A model generated the notes under the pieces. The model was given only the letters and a program-made list of their open reading frames with translations, ran no database searches and was not told where the DNA came from. A program made the translations under genes and the position numbers. DNA of 14,040 nucleotides from Prevotella sp. UBA4268 (GTDB lineage: Bacteria; Bacteroidota; Bacteroidia; Bacteroidales; Bacteroidaceae), in the NCBI GenBank assembly GCA_002395135.1, contig DGWC01000037.1, positions 1 through 14,040 of the forward strand, read 5' to 3'. Shown here in pieces: positions 5,395-12,335 of the stretch (position 1 is the stretch's first letter; the number at the start of each line of letters is the position of its first letter).

Positions 5395-6651
5395 TTAGTC
5401 GCGCAGCAAAGGCATCGTCATGCAGCGCGCACCGCCGCCAGCCCGGGGCAGTTCGGAGCCGGGGAATGCTGCCACGAACTTCTCGTTGCTGTTCATCAGG
5501 GCCTTGCCGCTGATGATGTCCTCGGCATTGAGCACATTGAAACCGGCTTTGTCCAGCGCGTCGATGGTGTGCGTGTTGCGCCGGTAGCCCATCACCTGGC
5601 AGTCGCCCAGCGAGAAGAAGTTGGCTCCGCTGTGCCACTGTTCGCGCAACTGCACCCACGAGTCGCTGCCGCCGCAGATCACGGGTTGCATCTCCCACCC
5701 CAGCGCCTCCAGTCCTTTCAGGATATTGGGCACCGACCGATAGGTTGTCTTGCCATTGTCGATGCTGATGAGCGTGGTTTCCTTGCCGGCAAACAGTCCC
5801 TCTTTCCTGAGCAAAGGCTCGAAAGCCATGCAGTAGTTCTTGCCGAGGAAGGTGAATACCATGTCGAGATGGATGAACGATTCGGGCTCCTTGGGCAGTT
5901 CCTGCACCAGGATATGGAAGTGTTTGCGCTCCCGGGCAAAGGTCTGAGCCAGATATTCTATGCCCTTGGCGTTGGTGCGGATGCCTTCGCCCACGCACAG
6001 CAGGTCGGGCGAGGCGATGTGCACGTCGCCGCCTTCGGTGCGGGCATGGTGGTTCCAGGCAGCGGCATTGAGCAGTTCGGCACCGAAGAAATGGCTGAAG
6101 ATGGCCTCATAGATGAGTGTTTCGCGCTCTCTCACCTCGAAACTCATGGAGTTGATGAGCACACGGTTGTAGACAGTGGAAGAGGCATCGCGCGTGAAGA
6201 GCAGGTTGTATAGTGGTTTCAGCAGATAGCGGTCGTCGGAGAATCCGTCCCATTTCTCTTTCTCATACCCCTCGATCAGCACTCTTGCCAACTGCTGGCT
6301 GTCGAGGGCCATCAGATGCTCATAGAGTCCGTTGATGACTTGCTGCTGTTGGGAGGTGCGCCGGTCGTGGCGCAGGCTTTCCACCACGAGGTGCTGGCGC
6401 ACGCTGATGTCGCTAAGCACTTCGCAGAGGATGTCTTTCACGTAATAGACATTCGTCCACCGCTCCAGCACACCGCTGAACAGGCCGTATTCGCGGTCGA
6501 CGGTGGGCTTGTCGAGGATGTCACTGTATAAGGCCTGAGTGGCATTCAGCGGTGTCATGCGCTCTATCTCTATACCGGGCTTGCGGAGCAGCACCGCCCG
6601 CAGGCGGCCTGTCTCTGAAGCCACGTTGATTTTACAGGGTGTTACGCTCAT
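5395..6651 (-). CDS. arcA: Arginine deiminase
   Basis: A 418-residue guanidino-group-modifying enzyme, predicted to convert arginine to citrulline and ammonia in the cytoplasm. The family's landmarks are present: the N-terminal INVASETGRLRAVLLRKPG (8-26), FTRDAS (152-157), the substrate/catalytic acids EGGD (206-209), the catalytic histidine in FIHLDMVFT (His261), and the nucleophile cysteine near the end in GGGARCMTMPLLRD (Cys410). Length is normal for arginine deiminase. It is the last gene of the rocD-ctlX-pruA operon; its ATG overlaps the pruA stop by 4 bases, so translation is probably coupled. No ornithine carbamoyltransferase or carbamate kinase gene is next to it, so the classical ATP-yielding pathway is not encoded here. 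A dual arginine dihydrolase activity, known from cyanobacterial relatives, is less likely because a separate citrulline hydrolase is present. The symbol follows the enzyme name only. Confidence 0.87.
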   Translation of the reverse strand: MSVTPCKINVASETGRLRAVLLRKPGIEIERMTPLNATQALYSDILDKPTVDREYGLFSGVLERWTNVYYVKDILCEVLSDISVRQHLVVESLRHDRRTSQQQQVINGLYEHLMALDSQQLARVLIEGYEKEKWDGFSDDRYLLKPLYNLLFTRDASSTVYNRVLINSMSFEVRERETLIYEAIFSHFFGAELLNAAAWNHHARTEGGDVHIASPDLLCVGEGIRTNAKGIEYLAQTFARERKHFHILVQELPKEPESFIHLDMVFTFLGKNYCMAFEPLLRKEGLFAGKETTLISIDNGKTTYRSVPNILKGLEALGWEMQPVICGGSDSWVQLREQWHSGANFFSLGDCQVMGYRRNTHTIDALDKAGFNVLNAEDIISGKALMNSNEKFVAAFPGSELPRAGGGARCMTMPLLRD

Positions 6652-8276
6652 TGTTTCAGGTATGAATAACGATAATCGGTGGGCGACACGAGCGTTTCCT
6701 TAATTACGCGCGGAATAATCCACCTGATGAGATTGAACTCGCCGCCGGCCTTGTCGTTGGTGCCGCTTGCGCGTGCTCCGCCGAATGGCTGCATGCCGAC
6801 AACGGCTCCTGTGGGCTTGTCGTTGATATAGAAATTGCCTGCGGCATAACTGAGTTGGCGGGTAATCCGTTCCACGGCCATGCGGTCGCGTCCGAACACG
6901 GCTCCTGTCAGTCCGTAGGGCGAAGTCTCGTCGCAGAGTTTCACGGTTTCCTCCACCTTGTCGTCGTCATAGGGATAAACGGTGATGATGGGTCCGAAGA
7001 TTTCTTCTTCCATCGACTTGAAATGCGGATTGGTGGTTTCTATCACGGTGGGCTCTACAAACCAGCCTTTCTGCTTGTCGCACTGGCCGCCCACCACCAC
7101 CTGGGCCTCATCGGAAGCCTCGGCATAGGTGATGTATGACTTGCACTTGTCAAACGATGCCTCGTCGATCACGGCGTTGATATAATTAGAGGCATCCTTC
7201 ACATCGCCCATCTTCACTTCAGCAGCCATCCGCTTTATGCCGTAGAGGACATCCGGCCAAAGGCTCTTCGGGATGTACATGCGCGAGGCGGCGGAGCATT
7301 TCTGTCCCTGGAACTCGAAAGCACCGCAGAACGCAGCCGTTGCCACGGCCTCCTTGTCGGCAGAGGGATGAACGAAGATGAAATCCTTACCGCCTGTCTC
7401 GCCCACGAGTCTCGGATAAGAGATGTAGGTGTCAAGATGGCTGCATGCCTGCTGCCACAGGGTTTTAAAAGTGGCCGTGGAGCCAGTGAAATGAATGCCT
7501 GCGAAGTGTTTTGACTGGGTGGCCACCTCGCCGATCAGGGCACCGCTGCCAGGCAGGAAGTTGACCACGCCATCGGGCAGTCCGGCTTCCTTATAGAGTT
7601 GCATGAGGTAATAATTGCTGAGCAGTGCGGTTGTTGACGGTTTCCACAAGGCCACGTTACCCATCAGCACGGGGGTCATGCAGAGATTAGAGGCAATGGA
7701 TGTGAAGTTGAACGGTGTTACGGCCAGCACGAAGCCCTCCAGCGGGCGGTATTCGGTATGGTTGATCTGTGCCACGCCGTCCTTTGGCTGCATCGAATAT
7801 ATCTTTGACGCGTAATGCACGTTATAGCGGAAGAAGTCAATGGTTTCGCAGGCGGAGTCGATTTCTGCCTGATATATGTTCTTGCTCTGGCCGAGCATCG
7901 TGGCCGCATTCATGATGGGGCGATACTTGGTGGCGAGCAGTTCTGCCATCTTCATGACAATGGCGGCGCGGGTGGTCCACGGTGTGCGGCTCCATTCCTG
8001 CCAAGCCTTCATGGCAGCCTCAACAGCCATCTCCACCTCTTTCTTTCCTACTTTATGATAGGTGGCCAGCACATGCTGATGGTCGTGGGGACAGGTCACT
8101 GTTCCAGTGTTGCCCGTGCGGATTTCCTTTCCACCAATGATAATGGGGATGTCTACCACCAGATTGCTCTGACGCTCCAGTTCTTTTTCTAATTCAACAC
8201 GCTCTGGCGAACCGGCCAGATAAGTTTTCACGGGTTCATTCGCCGGCATCGGGAATGTGATTACTGAATTTCTCAT
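6648..8276 (-). CDS. pruA: L-glutamate gamma-semialdehyde (P5C) dehydrogenase
   Basis: A 542-residue aldehyde dehydrogenase that oxidises glutamate semialdehyde (open form of P5C) to glutamate with NAD+. Visible features are the oxyanion-hole Asn in VTPFNFTS (Asn190), the cofactor Lys in WKPSTTALLSN (Lys212), the nucleotide loop HFTGSTATF, the general base in RLVGETGGKDF (Glu293) and the nucleophile in FEFQGQKCSAASR (Cys327). The length agrees with the stand-alone, mammalian-type P5C dehydrogenases common in Bacteroidetes, not the bifunctional PutA. It is the third gene of the minus-strand operon, 32 bases after ctlX, and overlaps the deiminase start by 4 bases. A later in-frame Met (residue 10) is possible but the first ATG gives the usual N-terminus. 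In this context its substrate is supplied by RocD from ornithine. Confidence 0.95.
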   Translation of the reverse strand: MRNSVITFPMPANEPVKTYLAGSPERVELEKELERQSNLVVDIPIIIGGKEIRTGNTGTVTCPHDHQHVLATYHKVGKKEVEMAVEAAMKAWQEWSRTPWTTRAAIVMKMAELLATKYRPIMNAATMLGQSKNIYQAEIDSACETIDFFRYNVHYASKIYSMQPKDGVAQINHTEYRPLEGFVLAVTPFNFTSIASNLCMTPVLMGNVALWKPSTTALLSNYYLMQLYKEAGLPDGVVNFLPGSGALIGEVATQSKHFAGIHFTGSTATFKTLWQQACSHLDTYISYPRLVGETGGKDFIFVHPSADKEAVATAAFCGAFEFQGQKCSAASRMYIPKSLWPDVLYGIKRMAAEVKMGDVKDASNYINAVIDEASFDKCKSYITYAEASDEAQVVVGGQCDKQKGWFVEPTVIETTNPHFKSMEEEIFGPIITVYPYDDDKVEETVKLCDETSPYGLTGAVFGRDRMAVERITRQLSYAAGNFYINDKPTGAVVGMQPFGGARASGTNDKAGGEFNLIRWIIPRVIKETLVSPTDYRYSYLKQ

Positions 8277-8308
8277 GGGTTATCGTTTTAAATAATTAAA
8301 GTGTATGT

Positions 8309-9241
8309 TCAAAAAATCTCTGCCAGCATGCATCTTGCACTGCCGCCACCTGCGTTTTCGATGACATGGATGTGGGGGGCAAGGATTCTGACATCGGTTT
8401 CGAGAAGGGCGGTCTGCTCCTTGGTGAGCGAATGACAGGCCGTGGAACTCATCACGAGCAGTTTCTCACCTTTCGGGTTTCTGAGTTCCAGCATGTTTCC
8501 GGCAAAACGGTTCATCTGTTTCAAAGAAATGGCGATGATCTGTTTCCCGTTTTCTTCAAGGTGCTTCCGCAATTGTTCTCTTTCTTCGGGGTCGGCAACA
8601 GACTCCAGGCAGACGATGGCAAAGCGTGTTCCCACATGCATCACAACATTGGTGTGGTACACGGGTACGCCGTTCATATCCACGCTGTTGAACAAGAAAT
8701 AGCGATAATTCATCTTTTCAGCCCACACAGCCATCACCTCCGTGTTTGTGCGAGGCGACAGGCAGGCATAAGCCATGCGGTGTTCCCTGTCGAGCACAAG
8801 CGAGCCAGTACCTTCCAGGAATGCATCTTTCTGCTCGTATGCAGTAAGGTCTACTACCCTGTCAAAGTCTGTTTTCTCGATGACAGTAAACAGTTTTGCC
8901 CGCTCTTGCCGGCGGTTGGCAGCAAACATGGGGTAGACCACCAATGTGCGTTTGCGCTTGCCGCTCCCTGCATCAGCGTCAAGATGAGTAGAAAAGCAAT
9001 TGTTGGGGAAAATGGAATCAGGCGTGAAAGGCTCTGCCGTGTCCTGCAAGACATCCACCGTGATGCCATTCTCTCTTAAAAGAGCCACGTATGAGTCAAA
9101 CTCATCTACGGCCTGACGCTGAATGGCCATTGCCTCTTCGGCGGAGCCGCACTGCTGCTGAAACGCATTATTCCCCGCTGTTTCCTCGTTGAAAGCGAAG
9201 CGCACGGGCCTCACCATCAACACATGATCGGTCGTCTGCAT
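8309..9241 (-). CDS. ctlX: Citrulline hydrolase CtlX-type amidinohydrolase
   Basis: A 310-residue member of the amidinotransferase/deiminase superfamily, of the type annotated as citrulline utilisation hydrolase CtlX (COG4874-like). The expected reaction is citrulline to ornithine, CO2 and ammonia. Visible features are the N-terminal substrate loop SIFPNNCFSTH (76-86), the acidic FLEGTGSLVLDRE (141-153), the catalytic histidine in VYHTNVVMHVG (His196 or His202), and the C-terminal nucleophile in AGGGSARCMLAEIF (Cys304). It sits between rocD and pruA, upstream of an arginine deiminase, which is the position expected for the enzyme linking citrulline to ornithine. Dimethylarginine hydrolase or another arginine-modifying activity is the main alternative; the operon context favours citrulline. 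It starts 46 bases after the rocD stop. Confidence 0.8.
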   Translation of the reverse strand: MQTTDHVLMVRPVRFAFNEETAGNNAFQQQCGSAEEAMAIQRQAVDEFDSYVALLRENGITVDVLQDTAEPFTPDSIFPNNCFSTHLDADAGSGKRKRTLVVYPMFAANRRQERAKLFTVIEKTDFDRVVDLTAYEQKDAFLEGTGSLVLDREHRMAYACLSPRTNTEVMAVWAEKMNYRYFLFNSVDMNGVPVYHTNVVMHVGTRFAIVCLESVADPEEREQLRKHLEENGKQIIAISLKQMNRFAGNMLELRNPKGEKLLVMSSTACHSLTKEQTALLETDVRILAPHIHVIENAGGGSARCMLAEIF

Positions 9242-9287
9242 AAATTCATCTCATTAAGCATTGTTCAACCTATAGAGCAAGAATCGT

Positions 9288-10544
9288 TCAGACTTCCTCA
9301 AATGTCTCTTGAATGATGCCGATGGCTTCACGCAGTTCGCTTTCGTTGATGACCAATGGCGGAGCAAAACGGATGATATGGTCGTGGGTGGGTTTGGCAA
9401 GCAAACCTTTTTCCATCATCCTCAGACAGAGATCCCATGCCGTCTTTCCATTGATGGGCTTCGTAACGATGGCATTCAGCAATCCTCGGCCACGTACCTG
9501 CTCGATAAACGGAGACTGTATCTTTTTCACCTCCTCGCGGAAAATATTTCCCATCGCCTCGGCATTCTCTACCAGATGCTCGTCTTTTACCACTTTCAGC
9601 GCTTCCACGGCCACTCTCGCCGCCAGGGGGAAGCCTCCGAATGTGGAGCCGTGCTCTCCGGGTTTGATATTCAGCATGATCTCATCATCAGCCAGACAAG
9701 CAGAAACCGGCAACACACCGCCGCCAAGAGCCTTGCCCAAGATGACGATGTCAGGACGAATACCATCATGCTCACTGCAAAGCATCTTTCCTGTGCGGGC
9801 AATTCCCGTCTGCACCTCGTCGGCAATCAGCAAGACATTGTGCTTATGGCACAAGTCATAGCAGGTTTTCAGATAGCCATCATCGGGAACGAAGACTCCC
9901 GCCTCGCCTTGGATAGGCTCGGCTATAAAGGCGCAAACCTCATCGCCGTACTCGTAGAGTGCCTTTTCCAGCGCCTTTGTGTCGTTATATGGAATGCGGA
10001 TGAAGCCAGGAGTCAGCGGCCCGTATTGAGCATACGAACTGGGATCATTGCTCATCGTAATTACGGTCACGGTTCTGCCGTGGAAGTTTCCTTCACAGCA
10101 TATCACCTTTATCTTGTCATTGGGAATACCTTTCTTCACCGCTCCCCAGCGACGAGCCAGTTTCAGTGCCGTCTCCACTCCTTCGGCTCCCGTATTCATC
10201 GGCAGGATGCGGTCGTAGCCGAAATACTCGTGCATGAACTGCTCGTACTCGCAAAGGGCATCGTTATAGAATGCTCTCGATGTGAGACAGAGCAGGTCGG
10301 CCTGCTCCTTTAATACTTTAACGATACGTGGGTGGCAATGACCTTGGTTGACGGCTGAATAAGAGGAAAGGAAATCAAAATACCTCTTTCCTTCCACATC
10401 CCACACATAAATACCTTCTCCCCGATGCAACACCACCGGTAGCGGATGATAATTGTGGGCACCATAGTGTTCTTCCAATGCCATCAGACGCTGGCTTTCT
10501 GTCAAATTTTCTTTTCCAAAGGTTGTTTCCGTGTTTGTTTTCAT
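9288..10544 (-). CDS. rocD: Ornithine aminotransferase
   Basis: A 418-residue class III PLP aminotransferase that transfers the delta-amino group of ornithine to 2-oxoglutarate, giving glutamate semialdehyde. Visible features are [21 protein letters not shown] near the N-terminus, [15 protein letters not shown] (60-74), [15 protein letters not shown] (117-131), [17 protein letters not shown] (209-217), the cofactor Asp in IADEVQTG (Asp242), and the Schiff-base lysine in [16 protein letters not shown] (Lys271). The [17 protein letters not shown] and [10 protein letters not shown] stretches separate it from the acetylornithine enzyme at 2115-3254. It is the first gene of the four-gene minus-strand operon, about 28 bases behind a consensus promoter. 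The start at 10544 gives the usual short N-terminal lead. Confidence 0.94.
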   Translation of the reverse strand: MKTNTETTFGKENLTESQRLMALEEHYGAHNYHPLPVVLHRGEGIYVWDVEGKRYFDFLSSYSAVNQGHCHPRIVKVLKEQADLLCLTSRAFYNDALCEYEQFMHEYFGYDRILPMNTGAEGVETALKLARRWGAVKKGIPNDKIKVICCEGNFHGRTVTVITMSNDPSSYAQYGPLTPGFIRIPYNDTKALEKALYEYGDEVCAFIAEPIQGEAGVFVPDDGYLKTCYDLCHKHNVLLIADEVQTGIARTGKMLCSEHDGIRPDIVILGKALGGGVLPVSACLADDEIMLNIKPGEHGSTFGGFPLAARVAVEALKVVKDEHLVENAEAMGNIFREEVKKIQSPFIEQVRGRGLLNAIVTKPINGKTAWDLCLRMMEKGLLAKPTHDHIIRFAPPLVINESELREAIGIIQETFEEV

Positions 10545-10578
10545 AATGGTAAAAAATTATATTTATTCGGTTTTTTTG

Positions 10579-10609
10579 CAAAAATAAGATTATATTTTGA
10601 CATTTCAAA
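10579..10609 (-). promoter_or_regulatory. Promoter of the rocD-ctlX-pruA-deiminase operon
   Basis: Read on the minus strand, TTTG (10609-10606) is followed after 19 bases by TATTTTTG (10586-10579), an exact match to the Bacteroidetes consensus. Transcription should begin near 10572, giving a leader of about 28 bases before the rocD ATG. I see no other consensus promoter between the operon genes. Confidence 0.8.
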
Positions 10610-10795
10610 GGTTTTGTGTACTAATTTACGTTAAACAGAAACCATCTTACCAACGATTGCCTTGCCATTGTCAATGCAGTCGCACAAGAATGCAATCCTT
10701 CTTCTCCCCCACCCCTCGTGTGCCCTTTTCTTTCCGCCTCACAATCACAAATTTGCAGGCATTCGCCGAAAAACAGCAAAAAAGCGTCCTTTCTT

Positions 10796-10826
10796 TTTGC
10801 ATTTATATCAATAATTTGTAACTTTG
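10796..10826 (+). promoter_or_regulatory. Promoter of proC
   Basis: TTTG (10796-10799) is followed after 19 bases by TAACTTTG (10819-10826), an exact match to the Bacteroidetes consensus. The predicted start of transcription is near 10832, leaving a leader of about 57 bases before the ATG at 10890. Confidence 0.8.
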
Positions 10827-10889
10827 CCACGATTTATAACAATTTGTCATCATTGAGAGACGGGGACACCCGAAAGTAAACAGAACAGT

Positions 10890-11678
10890 ATGAAAATATC
10901 AGTAATAGGAGCAGGTGCCATGGGCGGCAGCATGGTGAAGGGATTGTTGCAAGGTAACATTTTTGCTGCAGAGGATATAACGGTGGCTGACGTGTCGCCA
11001 CAAGTGCTAAGTGAATTCGAACAGGCGGGCGTGAGCGTAACCACGGACAACCAGCAGGCAGCCACGAGCGACATTGTAGTCGTGGTGGTGAAACCGTGGC
11101 TCGTCCAGAAGGTGCTTCAAGAAATCAAGCCTGTATTAGACTATGACCGGCAGGTCATCATAGTTATTGCCGCCGGCGTTTCGTCATCGAACCTCACCGA
11201 GTGGCTCGGCAAAGGAAACAAGGCCATTCTGCCACAGGTGTTCCTGGCCATCCCGAACATTGCCATTGCCATGAGAACCTCCATGACATTCCTTGTGCCT
11301 GTGAATGCCTCCTATGAAAAGACAAGGCTGGTGACGGATATCTTCAACGATGTGGGCGAGACCATCATCACCGACGAGAAATTACTGGCTGGGGGCACGG
11401 CGCTGGCTTCGAGCGGTATTGCCTATGCCATGCGCTATTTGCGCGCTGCCGCGGAGGGAGGCGTGGAACTGGGGTTCAAGGCCGACGCTGCCCAGAAGAT
11501 TGTGATGCAGACGATGAACGGGGCGGTGAAACTGCTTCAGACGAGCGGACTGCATCCGGAACAGGCCATCGACCTGGTCTGCACGCCTGGGGGTGTGACC
11601 ATCAAGGGACTCAACGAAATGGAGCATGCAGGTTTTACGTCGGCAGTGATCCGAGGGCTGAAGGCTGGGGTCAAATAA
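10890..11678 (+). CDS. proC: Pyrroline-5-carboxylate reductase
   Basis: A 262-residue enzyme that reduces P5C to proline with NAD(P)H, the last step of proline synthesis. Visible features are the N-terminal dinucleotide motif VIGAGAMGGSM (5-15), the strand DIVVVVVKPW (61-70), PNIAIAMRTSMTF (122-134), and the family signature CTPGGVTIKGLNEME (231-245) close to the C-terminus. Length is normal. It is transcribed away from rocD, whose product supplies the same P5C pool, so the intergenic region may balance proline formation against oxidation by PruA. Downstream, the XRE/cupin gene is 89 bases away with no consensus promoter that I can find, so partial read-through is possible. Confidence 0.94.
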   Translation: MKISVIGAGAMGGSMVKGLLQGNIFAAEDITVADVSPQVLSEFEQAGVSVTTDNQQAATSDIVVVVVKPWLVQKVLQEIKPVLDYDRQVIIVIAAGVSSSNLTEWLGKGNKAILPQVFLAIPNIAIAMRTSMTFLVPVNASYEKTRLVTDIFNDVGETIITDEKLLAGGTALASSGIAYAMRYLRAAAEGGVELGFKADAAQKIVMQTMNGAVKLLQTSGLHPEQAIDLVCTPGGVTIKGLNEMEHAGFTSAVIRGLKAGVK

Positions 11679-11691
11679 TTGAGGTTGACCC
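11668..11691 (+). terminator. Stem-loop overlapping the proC stop codon
   Basis: A perfect 7-base stem GGGTCAA (11668-11674) / TTGACCC (11685-11691) with a 10-base loop that contains the TAA stop of proC. No T-run follows, so it may be a weak terminator, an mRNA-stabilising stem or chance. Confidence 0.3.
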
Positions 11692-11767
11692 TTGGCTGTG
11701 AAACAGATAATTAACAACAATATTGATCATCGACGATTAAGAATTGATAACTTAAATTGACAATGAT

Positions 11768-12325
11768 ATGGACGAACAGTTGAAACAAATAGGTGAGCGC
11801 CTGAGAGGGCTGCGCGACGTGCTCGACATTCCTCTCAGCGAAATGGCCGAAACCATCGGCATCGAACCTGAGAAATACGTGAAGATAGAGCGGGGAGAGA
11901 CGGACATCACGATTTCTAACCTGATGAAGATTGCCCACAAATATGGGATTAGCGCCGAGGAACTGATGTTTGCCGAGGCTCCCCACATGAAGTCTTACTT
12001 CGTGGTGCGCAAGGGGCAGGGCATGTCTGTGGAGCGCACCAAGGCTTATAAATACCAGAGTCTGGTGAGCGGTTTTGTGAACCACAAGGCCGACGTGTTC
12101 ATCGTTACCGTAGAGCCGAAGCCGGGAGCACGCACCATCTATAAGAACACGCACCAGGGACAGGAGTTCAACATGGTGCTCGAGGGAAAGATGGAACTAT
12201 ATATCGGTGGCAAGACGATGGTGCTCGAAGAGGGCGACAGCATTTATTTCGACTCATCAAAGCCCCACGGCATGCTGGCTGTAGGCGACAAGGCCGTGAA
12301 ATTCTTGGCATTCACAGTAGAATAA
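11768..12325 (+). CDS. XRE-family regulator with C-terminal cupin domain
   Basis: A 185-residue two-domain protein. The N-terminal helix-turn-helix of XRE type spans about residues 6-66, with LSEMAETIGIEPEKYVKIERGE and ISNLMKIAHKYGISAEELM. A small cupin fold follows (about 100-183), with the first metal-binding motif in THQGQEFNMVLEG (His129, Glu133) and the second in GDSIYFDSSKPHG (His167). Proteins of this kind are DNA-binding regulators whose cupin senses a small ligand. The next gene, an acyl-CoA synthetase, begins only 10 bases downstream, so the two are almost certainly co-transcribed and the regulator may sense a metabolite linked to that enzyme. The target sites and ligand are not visible. 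ATG 11768 is the first start in this frame with the full helix-turn-helix; an ATG at 11763 is in another frame. Confidence 0.88.
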   Translation: MDEQLKQIGERLRGLRDVLDIPLSEMAETIGIEPEKYVKIERGETDITISNLMKIAHKYGISAEELMFAEAPHMKSYFVVRKGQGMSVERTKAYKYQSLVSGFVNHKADVFIVTVEPKPGARTIYKNTHQGQEFNMVLEGKMELYIGGKTMVLEEGDSIYFDSSKPHGMLAVGDKAVKFLAFTVE

Positions 12326-12335
12326 CACAATTGCT

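Larger units (their letters stand above)
10545..10889. other. Divergent intergenic region rocD/proC
   Basis: A 345-base gap between two divergent genes. It holds one consensus promoter at each side (10579-10609 minus, 10796-10826 plus). The middle, about 10615-10790, has no credible gene: the open frames there are 60-75 codons and have no protein features. I see no clear operator palindrome or ArgR-type box in it. Confidence 0.7.

Noticed and set aside
5392..6213. 273-codon plus-strand open frame opposite the deiminase gene
   Set aside because: It overlaps catalytic regions of the deiminase and reads as compositionally biased sequence without motifs.
9309..10313. 334-codon plus-strand open frame opposite rocD
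   Set aside because: A shadow of the strongly conserved ornithine aminotransferase; no recognisable protein features of its own.
11700..11766. AT-rich stretch with GAATTGATAA and AAATTGACAA before the XRE/cupin gene
   Set aside because: It looks faintly like a degenerate repeat, but the units are too short and imperfect to claim one, and no TAnnTTTG promoter box is present.
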